The position numbers and the translations under genes are program-made. A stretch of 64,000 nt of DNA from Larkinella arboricola (GTDB taxonomy: Bacteria > Bacteroidota > Bacteroidia > Cytophagales > Spirosomataceae): contig NZ_QLMC01000003.1 in NCBI RefSeq assembly GCF_003259745.1, positions 868,001 to 932,000 of the forward strand, in the 5' to 3' direction. Position 1 is the first letter of the stretch. Every line of letters starts with the position of its first letter. Under the pieces are notes generated by a model, which saw only the letters and a program-made list of their open reading frames with translations, was not told where the DNA came from and did no database searches. Positions 31,958 through 41,502 of the stretch are shown piece by piece.

Positions 31958-34720
31958 ATGACGAAACTCTACCGCACCATTTTTCTGATAACCTGTTTTA
32001 CGCTTTCATTCGCCGTTGCTTTGGGGCAACAGACCGGCGACAAACCCGTTCGCGGGCCGTTTTCAGGATCGTTCGTGCAATTTGTGCAGGAAGTAGAAAA
32101 CCAGACCCCTTACCGGTTTTATTACGATCTCAAAAACGTGGACAGCGTGCGGGTTAGTTACCCGGACAACAGCGCGAAGCCGTTAGAGACGGTATTAAAA
32201 CAGGTCCTCAAAGGAACCAGTCTGTTTTATGCCATCGACGCCCAGAAACGGGTTTTCATCACACCCGAACGCGCTATCCGAACCGAACTGCCCATCGGCT
32301 TTTTTGAACGCGGAACGTCTACCGAAGGCGATACCGGCGTGGTAGACTATCTGGCGGAAAAAGAAAAACGGCGGCTGACGCTCGAAACCAGCCTGTTCAA
32401 CATTGGTCGGCGCCCCCTCCGCCCCGGCAACGCCAACCTGGCGGGCCACATTCGGAATGCCGCTTCCGGCGAACCCGTGATCGGGGCGGCTGTTTACATC
32501 GACAAACCCCGGATTGGCGTCATTACCGATCAGTTCGGCTACTACTCGATTACGCTGCCGCGCGGGCGGCACGAACTCCTGCTGCGCAGCATCGGCATGA
32601 AGGATACGAAGCGCCAAATCATGCTTTATTCCGACGGAAAACTGGAAATCGAGATGGAGGACGACGTGATCGCGCTGAAGGAAGTGGTGATTGAAGCCGA
32701 AAAGGACGTAAACGTGTCGGGCCTGCAAATGGGCCTCGAACGGCTGGACATTCGAACGCTCCGGCAGGTTCCGACGGCCTTTGGCGAAGCGGATCTGCTG
32801 AAAGTGGTGCTCACCCTGCCCGGCGTCAAGTCGGTAGGCGAAAGCAACGTGGGCCTGAACGTGCGGGGCGGCTCCACCGACCAGAACCTGATTCTGTACA
32901 ACGACGCCACCATTTACAATCCTTCGCACCTGTTCGGCTTTTTCTCGGCCTTCAACCCCGACATGATTAAAAGCGTGGAGTTGTACAAAAGCGGCATTCC
33001 GTCGCGGTATGGCGGGCGGCTGTCGTCGGTGCTGGAAGTAACCACGCGCGACGGCAACAAGAAAAAGCTGTCGGGTTCGGGCGGCATCGGCGTTCTGACG
33101 GGGCGGCTGACGCTGGAAGGGCCCATTATCAAGGAAAAATCGTCGTTTCTGATTGGTGCCCGCTCGACGTATTCCGACTGGCTGCTCAACAGCCTGAAAA
33201 ACCAGTCCTTCCGCAATAGTCGCGCGGCCTTCCACGACCTGAACGCGCACATTACCCACGAATTCAACGAGAAAAATACGCTTTATATCACCGGTTATTA
33301 TAGCCAGGACGAATTCCGACTCAACAGCGACACGTTGTACCGCTACAACAACCAGAATGCGTCGGTGAAGTGGAAGCACATTTTCAACACCAAACTCTAC
33401 AGCGTTTTTACGGCCACAACCAGCCGCTACAAGTATTCGGTAGCCAGCGAGCAGAACCCGACCAACAGCTACCAACTGGGCTTCCAGGTGGACCAGTCGA
33501 CGTTTAAAACGGATTTCAACTACTATCCGACCACCCGGCATACGATGGACTTCGGCATCAGTTCAAACTACTACAAACTCCGCCCGGGCAGTTTTCAGCC
33601 CCTGGGCGGGGAGTCGCTGGTGAAGCCGGATGTGGTGCCCACGGAACAGGCGCTCGAAAGTGCCATCTACGTCGGCGACCGGTTTGATATTTCGCCCCGC
33701 CTGTCGATTCACTTCGGATTGCGGTATTCATTGTTTAATTACCTCGGCCCCAAAGACGTGTATGTGTACCCCAACGGTTCGCCCAAAACGGCTACTGGCA
33801 TTCAGGATACGCTTTCGTACGGAGCCGGGAAAAACATCAAAACCTACCACGGACCCGAATACCGGATTTCGGCGCGTTATGCCTTCACGCCCGACGCGTC
33901 GATCAAAGTCAGCTTCAACCGGATGCGGCAGTACCTGCACATGCTGTCGAACACCACGGCCATTTCGCCTACCGACATCTGGAAACTGAGCGATCCGAAT
34001 ATTCTGCCGCAGGTGGGCGACCAATTCTCGCTGGGCCTTTACAAGAACCTGAAAAACAACACCATCGAAACCTCGGTTGAGGGGTACTACAAAACCATGC
34101 AAAACGTGCTGGACTTCCGGAGCGGAGCCACACTGCTCATGAACCATCACCCCGAAACGGAGGTTGTCCGGGCGGAAGGGCTGGCCTACGGGGTTGAATT
34201 TCTGATCAAAAAGCTCACCGGACGGTTTAACGGCTGGCTGAGTTATACGTATTCCCGCACGTTTCTGCGCGTTGACCGGAGCATTCCGCAGGAACGCATC
34301 AACAAGGGCGAGTATTACCCCAGCAATTTCGACAAGCCCCACGATGCCACCTGGGTCGGCAATTACCGCATCAACCGCCGGTTCAGCGTTTCGCTCAACT
34401 TTACCTACAGCACGGGCCGCCCCATTACGCTGCCCCTGGCGAAGTACGAGCTGGGTGGTTCGCAGCGGGTTTTCTATTCCGAACGCAACCAATACCGGAT
34501 TCCGGACTATTACCGCGCCGACCTGTCGCTCAACATCGAAGGCAACCACAAGGTCAAGAAACTGGCGCACAGCTCGTGGACGGTGGCGGTGTACAACCTG
34601 ACAGGCCGTCGGAACGCCTATTCGGTCTATTTTAACTCGACGGGCGGCTTTGTCCGGGGTTATAAGCTGTCCATTTTCGGGCAACCCATCCCGACCATCA
34701 CCTACAACTTTAAGTTTTAA
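31958..34720 (+). CDS. TonB-dependent receptor with STN and carboxypeptidase-regulatory-like domains
   Basis: A 920-residue outer-membrane protein. The signal peptide ends in VALGQ. Residues ~38-100 are an STN (secretin/TonB N-terminus) domain, ~153-240 a CarboxypepD_reg-like sandwich (GHIRNAASGEPVIGAAVYID), ~260-370 the plug (VGLNVRGGSTDQNLILYND), and the rest a beta-barrel ending in an aromatic TYNFKF. STN domains often signal to an anti-sigma factor, but no sigma/anti-sigma pair is adjacent. The DUF4249 lipoprotein next door overlaps the intergenic start, suggesting a receptor-lid pair. Likely cargo is an oligosaccharide, peptide or siderophore; this is not decidable. Confidence 0.93.
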   Translation: MTKLYRTIFLITCFTLSFAVALGQQTGDKPVRGPFSGSFVQFVQEVENQTPYRFYYDLKNVDSVRVSYPDNSAKPLETVLKQVLKGTSLFYAIDAQKRVFITPERAIRTELPIGFFERGTSTEGDTGVVDYLAEKEKRRLTLETSLFNIGRRPLRPGNANLAGHIRNAASGEPVIGAAVYIDKPRIGVITDQFGYYSITLPRGRHELLLRSIGMKDTKRQIMLYSDGKLEIEMEDDVIALKEVVIEAEKDVNVSGLQMGLERLDIRTLRQVPTAFGEADLLKVVLTLPGVKSVGESNVGLNVRGGSTDQNLILYNDATIYNPSHLFGFFSAFNPDMIKSVELYKSGIPSRYGGRLSSVLEVTTRDGNKKKLSGSGGIGVLTGRLTLEGPIIKEKSSFLIGARSTYSDWLLNSLKNQSFRNSRAAFHDLNAHITHEFNEKNTLYITGYYSQDEFRLNSDTLYRYNNQNASVKWKHIFNTKLYSVFTATTSRYKYSVASEQNPTNSYQLGFQVDQSTFKTDFNYYPTTRHTMDFGISSNYYKLRPGSFQPLGGESLVKPDVVPTEQALESAIYVGDRFDISPRLSIHFGLRYSLFNYLGPKDVYVYPNGSPKTATGIQDTLSYGAGKNIKTYHGPEYRISARYAFTPDASIKVSFNRMRQYLHMLSNTTAISPTDIWKLSDPNILPQVGDQFSLGLYKNLKNNTIETSVEGYYKTMQNVLDFRSGATLLMNHHPETEVVRAEGLAYGVEFLIKKLTGRFNGWLSYTYSRTFLRVDRSIPQERINKGEYYPSNFDKPHDATWVGNYRINRRFSVSLNFTYSTGRPITLPLAKYELGGSQRVFYSERNQYRIPDYYRADLSLNIEGNHKVKKLAHSSWTVAVYNLTGRRNAYSVYFNSTGGFVRGYKLSIFGQPIPTITYNFKF

Positions 34721-34726
34721 GTGCGC

Positions 34727-35863
34727 ATGAGGAAATACTTATCCATCCTGATTTCTTTTCTGATCGGAAGCTGCGTCGATCCCTATAACCCTCCGGCGGT
34801 GACGGCCCCCAATACGTTTCTGGTGGTCGACGGTTTTCTGAACGGGGCCGGTGCGAGCACAATCCGGTTATCGCGGACGCAGAACCTGAAAGAAATAAGC
34901 AAACCACCGGTAGAAACCCGCGCAACCGTTCTGGTAGAAGGCGAAAACGGCAGCAGCCAGCCTTTTACCGAGCAGGAAAATGGAACCTATACACTGGCTG
35001 ACGGCGGCTTGCAATTCGGCCAGAAATACCGTCTGCGCATCCGGACTGCCGCCGGGCGCGATTACCAGTCGGATTACGTCATCATCAAGCAAACGCCCAA
35101 AATCGACAGCGTGTCCTGGCGCCCCCAGGATCAGGGTTTACAATTTTACGTGACCACCCACGACCCCAGCAACCAGACCAAGTATTACCGTTGGGAATAT
35201 GCGGAAACCTGGGAATTTTATTCCGCCTTTTTCTCCCGCATCGAATACCTGAACAAAGCATTTGCGTACCGGTCCGAAAATGTGAATCATTGCTGGCAGT
35301 CAACCAAATCAACCGGGATTTTTGTCGGCTCATCGACCCAATTGACGCAGGATGTCATCAGTAATTTTCCGCTCGTTTTCATTTCCAATTCAGCGTCAAA
35401 CCGCCTGAAAGTTCGCTATAGCCTGCTGGTGAAGCAGTATGCGCTGACGGATGAAGCCTACGAGTTCTGGCAGAATCTGAAGAAGAATACAGAAAGTCTG
35501 GGGTCGCTGTTCGATCCGCAGCCGTTCCAGGCGCTGGGCAACATCCACGGCGTGACAGACCCCGAAGAAACGGTTGTGGGGTATCTAAGCGGTTATTCCG
35601 TGGAAGAAAAACGAATCTTTGTTCATGCCTGGGAATTACCTAACTGGCGGGTTCCTACGATGTATGAATCCTGTACGGAAGATACGTTACCGCTGATAGC
35701 AACCCGCGAAAAGCCATCGGCTTTTGAAATGGCCGATGCCGGGTTCGTTCCGATTGATGAAGTTTTATCCATGTCGGGCCGGATAATCGGCTACCGGATG
35801 AGTACATCGTACTGCGTTGACTGCCGAGCCTCGGGAACCAATATCAAACCGAGTTTTTGGTAA
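34727..35863 (+). CDS. DUF4249 surface lipoprotein
   Basis: A short signal peptide and lipobox (FLIGSC, then VDPYNPPA) indicate a lipoprotein. The mature part starts with the DUF4249 pattern NTFLVVDGFLNGAGASTIRL followed by beta-rich sequence typical of a two-domain immunoglobulin-like protein (KYRLRIRTAAGRDYQSDYV). DUF4249 proteins are encoded next to TonB receptors and probably cap or assist them, like SusD does for SusC. A GTG at 34721 immediately after the receptor stop is possible, but the ATG at 34727 fits the signal peptide better. At 379 residues it is full length. Confidence 0.88.
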   Translation: MRKYLSILISFLIGSCVDPYNPPAVTAPNTFLVVDGFLNGAGASTIRLSRTQNLKEISKPPVETRATVLVEGENGSSQPFTEQENGTYTLADGGLQFGQKYRLRIRTAAGRDYQSDYVIIKQTPKIDSVSWRPQDQGLQFYVTTHDPSNQTKYYRWEYAETWEFYSAFFSRIEYLNKAFAYRSENVNHCWQSTKSTGIFVGSSTQLTQDVISNFPLVFISNSASNRLKVRYSLLVKQYALTDEAYEFWQNLKKNTESLGSLFDPQPFQALGNIHGVTDPEETVVGYLSGYSVEEKRIFVHAWELPNWRVPTMYESCTEDTLPLIATREKPSAFEMADAGFVPIDEVLSMSGRIIGYRMSTSYCVDCRASGTNIKPSFW

Positions 35864-35891
35864 GTAAAGAACCTAGCCGATTCAACCCGCT

Positions 35892-38300
35892 ATGAATTCG
35901 ATAAAAAGACCGTTGCAGGCCATCGCCCCGCTTCTGCTGTTGACGCTCGGGATGACGATAACCGCGCTGGCCCAAAACGAACCGCAAAACCCGATTCAAC
36001 AACAACTCGAAGCATACCGCAGCCGGATGTTGCAGGAAAAGCTTTTTATCCATACCGACCGATCGTTTTACGTCGCCGGCGAGTTGCTCTGGTTCAAGAT
36101 CAATTACGTGGACGGCACGTTTCACCGACCGCTTTCGCTGAGCAGAGTAGCGTATCTGGAAGTGCTCGACAAAGACAGCCGCCCGGTGCTGCAAACGAAA
36201 GTGGCGCTGGCTGAGGGGGCGGGCAACGGCTCCCTGTTTCTGCCCACCACCCTGCCGTCGGGCCATTATTTGCTCCGGGGGTATACCAACTGGATGAAAA
36301 ATTTCAGCCCGGATTACTTCTTCGAAAAACCGGTGACCATCGTCAACTCCTTTCGGAAGCTGGAGTTGCCCGTCCTGAAAGATACACTGGCCTACGACGT
36401 TCAGTTTTTTCCGGAAGGCGGCAATCTGGTGCAGAACCTGAGCAGTACGGTAGCCTTCAAAGCCGTGGGCGGAGACGGGAAAGGCGTTGACCTGCCAGGC
36501 GTTATTCTTGACCAGCGGAATGATACCGTCGTTCGCTTCCGACCGTTCCGGTTTGGTATGGGCCGGTTTACCTTTACGCCAGCGGAGGGCAAACAATACC
36601 GGGCCGTTTTGACCGACGCCCGGGGCCGTACGTTCACGCGACCGTTCCCGCCCGTTCAGGCGCAGGGCTACACCATGCGGGTGGAAGAAGCCGGAAATGA
36701 ACAACTTCGGGTTACGGTCCATTCTGCCACGGCAGCATCCGCGCCGGTTTTTCTGCTGGTTCATACGCGGCTGGCGGCTATTCAGGCCGACCAGCAGCCT
36801 CTGCGCGACAATACGGCCACGTTCACCATCAGCAAGAAATCGTTGGGCGAAGGCATTTCGCACCTGACGGTATTCGACGCCAGCAGGAAGCCGGTATGCG
36901 AGCGGCTGTATTTCAAACGACCGGAACGGCGGCTAACTATCGACGCCCGAATCACGAGCGGGGCCTTATCGACCCGTGAAAAAGCCGTTTTTGAGATTAC
37001 TACGCAGGACGAAACCGGCAAACCTGCCCAGACCGATCTTTCCGTCGCCGTTTATCAGCTTGACTCTCTGGCTTCGACGGAATCAGGCAACATCATGACC
37101 CACCTGCTTCTGACGTCCGATCTGCGGGGTACCATCGAATCGCCGGATTATTATTTTACCGCTACCAGCCCCGACGTACCCGAAGCAACCGACAACCTGA
37201 TGCTAACGCAGGGCTGGCGCCGGTTTGGGTGGGAAACCGTGCTGCAACCCAATCCGTTGACGGAAGACTATGTGGCGGAAGTAAACGGCCATTTCATTCG
37301 CGGGAAGGTGGTCGATGGAGCAACGGGACGCCCCGTGAAGGGAACCAATGCTTATTTATCCGTTCCGGGCAAGCACATTCTTCTGTACGCTTCCCGCTCG
37401 GATGCCAACGGCCGGATTCAGTTTGAGATGAAGGAGTTCTTTGGCCCGAAAGACCTCGTGGCATACCTGAATCCGCGCGACAGTCTGTACCGGCTTGCGT
37501 TGCAAAATCCGTTTTTTGAACGGTATTCCGCTTCCCGGTTGCCGGTTTTCGATTTCCCCGCGTCGCTGAAAGAGCCGCTGCTGGCTCGCAGTATCCCGAT
37601 GCAGGTTCAGAATGCGTATTACCGCGAAAACCTGGTTCGTTACCACTATCCGCGGGTAGACAGCATCCCCTTTTACGGAAGCGCCGACGAGAAATACCGG
37701 CTCGATGATTATACCCGTTTCCCGGTGATGGAAGAGGTTTTTCGCGAATATGTTCCGGGTGTCATGGCCCGCAAACGCCGGAACGGTTATACGATCAGCG
37801 TCCTCAACACGCCCCAGAAAGAGTTTATGAGCGGGCAACCGCTGGTTTTGCTCGACGGCGTACCGGTTTTTGACATGGACAACGTGATGGCCATTGATCC
37901 CCGGAAAGTACAGAAACTGGAGGTAATGACCCGGCACTACATTGTTGGTCCGATGGTTTTCGACGGTATCATCAGCTTCACGACGTACAAGGGTGATCTG
38001 GCGAGCTACCGACCCGATGCTAAAGCCCTATTGGCCGATTATGAAGGGTTGCAGATTCCGCGGGACTTTTACGCGCCCCGCTACGACACGCCCCAGCAGT
38101 CCAACAGCCGTTTGCCAGATCTGCGGACGTTGCTATACTGGACTCCTTCGCTGAAAACCAATGCACAGGGCAAAGCGCAACTGGATTTTTACACGTCCGA
38201 TCAGGCCGGGAGGTTCCGGATTGTCCTCAACGGTATTGCGGCCGATGGCCGGGCCGGAAGCCAGCAGGGTGCGTTTGAGGTATCGAGCGTGATTAAATAA
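35892..38300 (+). CDS. MG2-domain protein with TonB-plug-like C-terminus
   Basis: An 802-residue secreted protein (signal peptide ends TALAQ). The first ~300 residues contain the macroglobulin MG2-like element LFIHTDRSFYVAGELLWFKIN and several beta-sandwich repeats. Around residues 560-700 is a part that resembles a carboxypeptidase-regulatory domain and a TonB plug (PLVLLDGVPVFDMDNVMAI and VQKLEVMTR, KGDLASY), then a C-terminal beta domain (YWTPSLKTNAQGKAQLDFYT). This architecture is common downstream of TonB receptors in Bacteroidota; its function is unknown. It may form an extracellular or periplasmic scaffold for the receptor. It follows the DUF4249 gene by 28 bp. Confidence 0.82.
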   Translation: MNSIKRPLQAIAPLLLLTLGMTITALAQNEPQNPIQQQLEAYRSRMLQEKLFIHTDRSFYVAGELLWFKINYVDGTFHRPLSLSRVAYLEVLDKDSRPVLQTKVALAEGAGNGSLFLPTTLPSGHYLLRGYTNWMKNFSPDYFFEKPVTIVNSFRKLELPVLKDTLAYDVQFFPEGGNLVQNLSSTVAFKAVGGDGKGVDLPGVILDQRNDTVVRFRPFRFGMGRFTFTPAEGKQYRAVLTDARGRTFTRPFPPVQAQGYTMRVEEAGNEQLRVTVHSATAASAPVFLLVHTRLAAIQADQQPLRDNTATFTISKKSLGEGISHLTVFDASRKPVCERLYFKRPERRLTIDARITSGALSTREKAVFEITTQDETGKPAQTDLSVAVYQLDSLASTESGNIMTHLLLTSDLRGTIESPDYYFTATSPDVPEATDNLMLTQGWRRFGWETVLQPNPLTEDYVAEVNGHFIRGKVVDGATGRPVKGTNAYLSVPGKHILLYASRSDANGRIQFEMKEFFGPKDLVAYLNPRDSLYRLALQNPFFERYSASRLPVFDFPASLKEPLLARSIPMQVQNAYYRENLVRYHYPRVDSIPFYGSADEKYRLDDYTRFPVMEEVFREYVPGVMARKRRNGYTISVLNTPQKEFMSGQPLVLLDGVPVFDMDNVMAIDPRKVQKLEVMTRHYIVGPMVFDGIISFTTYKGDLASYRPDAKALLADYEGLQIPRDFYAPRYDTPQQSNSRLPDLRTLLYWTPSLKTNAQGKAQLDFYTSDQAGRFRIVLNGIAADGRAGSQQGAFEVSSVIK

Positions 38301-38415
38301 CCAAACCGCACTTCCAATTAATAACCTTTTAATAACATACTACTTTTCAAGGCGTCGAACAACCATACAGCCTCAGTAATATTGTGCGCTATAAAAAGTG
38401 TTCAACTTAAAACTC

Positions 38416-38988
38416 ATGAAGCGTTTTACCCTCCGTTCGTTGCCATTTTTTCTACTAGGTTTACTGCTGATCTTTTTTCTGATTTCCTGTTCAAAAAACG
38501 AGACGCAACCGACCATTGATGTTACCAACCTTTGGGAGACAGCTCCGCTTGGGCAACCCATGAACATACCCACTGATAAGCAATGGGAAAGCAAAACATT
38601 TTCAGCCGCCGAAATGAACTTGTTTGCCAGTCTGGATACCGTAAACCTTTCAGGTACTGTTATGCCCCTTAAAGTAACCGGACCCGGAATAAAAGACCCA
38701 AGTACGCCTAGCATGGTTTACCCAAATCCATTTAGTAAATTTTTTAATATTACGTTTGCCTTCGACAGCTCGTTTGCGGGTAATGTCATTATCAAACTGG
38801 TTATCGTTGATCAGTCTCTCCATCCGGTTCTTAAACAAGCCGTCAGATTGTCTACCAACTCCGGCAGGACACAATTCCGGTTTTGGCCTGATCTCCCGGC
38901 CGGTAACTTCCGGCTGTATTACACCTTAAGCGCCCAATCGAACCCGCATTTTCACAAAAGCTGGGGGAATATTAAAAATGTACTGTAA
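38416..38988 (+). CDS. Lipoprotein with YPNPF motif, unknown function
   Basis: A hydrophobic signal ending in FFLISC gives a lipidated Cys at residue 25. In the mature part, SMVYPNPFSKFFNITFAF and KLVIVDQSLHPVLKQA resemble the beta-sandwich of type IX secretion sorting domains (motif YPNPF), but this domain is not at the extreme C-terminus of a large exported enzyme. The ~75 residues before it have no clear family. The ATG at 38416 is used. The base composition is more AT-rich than the flanking operon. The role is unknown. Confidence 0.75.
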   Translation: MKRFTLRSLPFFLLGLLLIFFLISCSKNETQPTIDVTNLWETAPLGQPMNIPTDKQWESKTFSAAEMNLFASLDTVNLSGTVMPLKVTGPGIKDPSTPSMVYPNPFSKFFNITFAFDSSFAGNVIIKLVIVDQSLHPVLKQAVRLSTNSGRTQFRFWPDLPAGNFRLYYTLSAQSNPHFHKSWGNIKNVL

Positions 38989-39178
38989 CTGCTGGTTCGT
39001 AGTGAGCCATGTGGTATCAATTATAAATCACAGGAGGCTTTCATATTACCTAGGGCACGCTGCCGCTCTAAGCCGTAAAAAGACTGGTAAATGATCAAAA
39101 GCCGTTGAGAAAGAAGCGTATTTACCGAAAATTATTGAGCTTTAGGGACACGTAAAAGGTTTCACCACATTGCAGGCA

Positions 39179-40834
39179 ATGGGCATCTTACCGGTATTGT
39201 GCCGAAGTCGTGGGCGCTGGCAACTTCTCCTGACGGTTCTGGCCGTTTTGTCCGGCTTCAATTGGGCCGGAGCCCAAACGATTCGGTCCGGCCAACTGGA
39301 GGTTCTAGTCACAGCAGCGGGCTCCACCCAACCGACGCCCGTGCGGGTTCGGCTCACGCGGGCGGGCCGGGTAGTACCGCAGTTGCCGCAGCAGGCCATT
39401 GGTGTCATGTACGGCTTGTGGGACCATGCCGACGGTTTTGGGTTTCAGCCAGACAGTTCATTTTACGTCAACGGGCGGTTTCGGCTGGCACTTCCGCCCG
39501 GAACCTATCAGCTATCGCTTTCCAAAGGGCCGGAATTTCTCGATCAGCAGCATCAAATTGTTATACAGACCGGAAAAACGCAGAAAAAAGCCTATCGCCT
39601 GACCCGCTGGATCAACATGGCCGCCCGGGGCTGGTATTCGACCGATGGACACATCCACATCCGGCGCTCCCCGCGCGAAGATCCGCTGCTGATGAGCTGG
39701 CTACAGGCCGAAGACGTTCGGGTAGGAGTGCTGCTGCGCATGGGCGACTTCTGGGAGACGTATTATCCACAATACGCCTTTGGGGAGCAGGGTGTTTATC
39801 GCCGGGATAATTACCTGCTCGTATCGGGTCAGGAAGACCCCCGAACGCCCGAACTGGGCCACGCGCTGGGCTACGGGGCCGCCGACAAGGTGCGGTATTC
39901 AAACGAATATTACTATTACGACAACGTATTTGACAAACTTCACGAGCTGGGCGGACTGACGGGGTATGCGCACCATGCCGAAACCTTCCACGGCTACCGG
40001 GGCCTGACGCTCGACGGATTGCGTGGAAAAGTGGATATGCTGGAAATTTTACAGTACTGCGTAGACGAAACGCCCCTGCGCACCGATCATTACTACCACC
40101 TGCTGGATTTGGGCTTTCCGGTAACGGCTACAGCGGGCTCTGATTTTCCGTGGTGCGGGCAGGATCACGGCCACGGACCGGCGGAACGTTCGGCCCGGAT
40201 TGGCAACGCCCGGTTTTACGTTTATACCGACGGCCCGCTCACCAATCAGTCATGGAAAGCCGGGCTAAAAGCCGGGCATACGGTAGCCACCAGTGGCCCC
40301 ATGCTGGATTTTCGCGTCAACAACGCCCGACCCGGTGATCGGTTGAATCTGAAAAAAGGTGATAAGCTGACGGTTTCTGTTCAGGCATTTGGACACGCCA
40401 AACAAGTGCCGCTGGACAAGCTCGAACTCATCGGCCACGGGAAAGTGCTGGCCAGCGTTTCGAAAACCGATGCGGGGCAGTCGGCCAGTCAGTTGACCTT
40501 GAACCTGGAACTGGATACGCTGACGCGGGGCGTCTGGCTGGCTGCGCGGTGTTTTGCCGGTCCCCAGCAAGCAGCCCATACCACGCCCGTTTACGTAACC
40601 GTTGATGGTGGTGGTTTTCACAATCCCGAAACCGCCGAACGGTATCTGAAACTCAGCGAAAGCTATCTTCAGGAAATTGAGCAGGAACTGGAAAAAGAAA
40701 GCCACAACCCCGAAATGCGGCTATGGCATTATAAAAAAGGTTTGAAAACCCGCATTGCGGAAACGCGGGAGGTGGTCGAGGGGTTGAAAAAAGAGGTTAG
40801 AGAAAAGATAAAGGACAAGAGACAAGAGAAGTGA
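39179..40834 (+). CDS. CehA/McbA-family metallohydrolase
   Basis: A signal peptide is present (TVLAVLSGFNWAGAQ). After a beta-sandwich region, STDGHIHIRRSPREDP provides the HxH motif of PHP-type metallohydrolases, and GYAHHAETFHGY, ATAGSDFPWCGQDHG give the remaining His/Asp ligands. CehA/McbA enzymes hydrolyse carbaryl-like carbamates or phosphoesters, but the Bacteroidota members are of unknown substrate. The C-terminal ~90 residues form a Glu/Lys-rich helix, ending EKIKDKRQEK, encoded inside a palindromic repeat. The start could also be the TTG at 39170. Confidence 0.85.
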   Translation: MGILPVLCRSRGRWQLLLTVLAVLSGFNWAGAQTIRSGQLEVLVTAAGSTQPTPVRVRLTRAGRVVPQLPQQAIGVMYGLWDHADGFGFQPDSSFYVNGRFRLALPPGTYQLSLSKGPEFLDQQHQIVIQTGKTQKKAYRLTRWINMAARGWYSTDGHIHIRRSPREDPLLMSWLQAEDVRVGVLLRMGDFWETYYPQYAFGEQGVYRRDNYLLVSGQEDPRTPELGHALGYGAADKVRYSNEYYYYDNVFDKLHELGGLTGYAHHAETFHGYRGLTLDGLRGKVDMLEILQYCVDETPLRTDHYYHLLDLGFPVTATAGSDFPWCGQDHGHGPAERSARIGNARFYVYTDGPLTNQSWKAGLKAGHTVATSGPMLDFRVNNARPGDRLNLKKGDKLTVSVQAFGHAKQVPLDKLELIGHGKVLASVSKTDAGQSASQLTLNLELDTLTRGVWLAARCFAGPQQAAHTTPVYVTVDGGGFHNPETAERYLKLSESYLQEIEQELEKESHNPEMRLWHYKKGLKTRIAETREVVEGLKKEVREKIKDKRQEK

Positions 40835-40907
40835 GCCGGGGTATCGCAACCAAAACCGTCTCTTTTGTCTTTTATCTTTTGTCTTCTCTCTCTTGTCTTA
40901 TATCTCC
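40801..40907. repeat. Imperfect palindromic repeat, copy 3 (extends into CehA/McbA gene end)
   Basis: The left arm AGGACAAGAGACAAGAGAAG (40812-40831) pairs imperfectly with the right arm, which contains GTCTTCTCTCTCTTGTCTTA (40881-40900) and then TATCTCC. The left arm encodes the last ~11 residues of the metallohydrolase, and the stop codon lies inside it. The right arm lies at the 3' end of the convergent reductase gene. It resembles the copies at 4015-4084 and 27393-27450. Confidence 0.65.
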
Positions 40908-41470
40908 TTCCCCCGAATCACCAGCATTCCCTTCGTCCAGCGCACCAGCTCGGTCAGCATCAGTTGGGCCGCCCGCTGGGTGGATTCGTTGGGAACAAAC
41001 TCAGCTTCATCGTTAATAAACTGATCGAAAAACGGAATATTGACGGCTTCGAATAAAGGCACCACTTTCAAGGCTATCAGGTCGGTTTTCAACGAAGTCG
41101 CGGCCCGGGTTCCGGCAGAAACCCCACCGTAGCTGACGATGCCCGCAGCCTTATATCCCCACTCCTGCACCAGGTATTCCAGCGCGTTTTTCAGCGGGGC
41201 CGGATAGCTGTGGTCGTATTCAGCCGTAATAAAAATAAACGCATCGGCCTCCTCAATTTTGGCGCTCCACTGCTTGGTGTGTTCGTGCTCATACTGCTTC
41301 AGACGCGGGTGGGCCGGTTCGTTCATCATCGGCAGGTTGATCTGCGCCAGATCCAGCACTTCTACGTTGAACTCGCTGTGCTGATGAGCCACTTCTGCAA
41401 TCCATTCGGTAATGATCGGTCCTTTCCGGCTGGGCCGGACCGTCGAATTAATAATCTTCAGGTTGTACAT
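40898..41470 (-). CDS. NADPH-dependent FMN reductase family protein
   Basis: A flavodoxin-fold oxidoreductase of 190 residues. The phosphate-binding loop is IINSTVRPSRKGPIITEW, the FMN-contact region FIFITAEYDHSYPAPLKNALEYL, and AGIVSYGGVSAGTRA follows, all typical of the NADPH-dependent FMN reductase group (YhdA/azoreductase-like). It likely reduces quinones, azo compounds or flavins in the cytoplasm. The physiological substrate is unknown. The gene for the nucleoside deaminase lies 32 bp upstream in the same direction. Confidence 0.92.
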   Translation of the reverse strand: MYNLKIINSTVRPSRKGPIITEWIAEVAHQHSEFNVEVLDLAQINLPMMNEPAHPRLKQYEHEHTKQWSAKIEEADAFIFITAEYDHSYPAPLKNALEYLVQEWGYKAAGIVSYGGVSAGTRAATSLKTDLIALKVVPLFEAVNIPFFDQFINDEAEFVPNESTQRAAQLMLTELVRWTKGMLVIRGKEI

Positions 41471-41502
41471 TGTGCATTCAATTAATTGACTCGGTGGAGA
41501 GC

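Noticed and set aside
32195-33541. Long antisense open frame of ~448 codons inside the TonB receptor gene
   Set aside because: It lies wholly opposite a well-supported gene, has no family motif and reflects GC-biased third positions.
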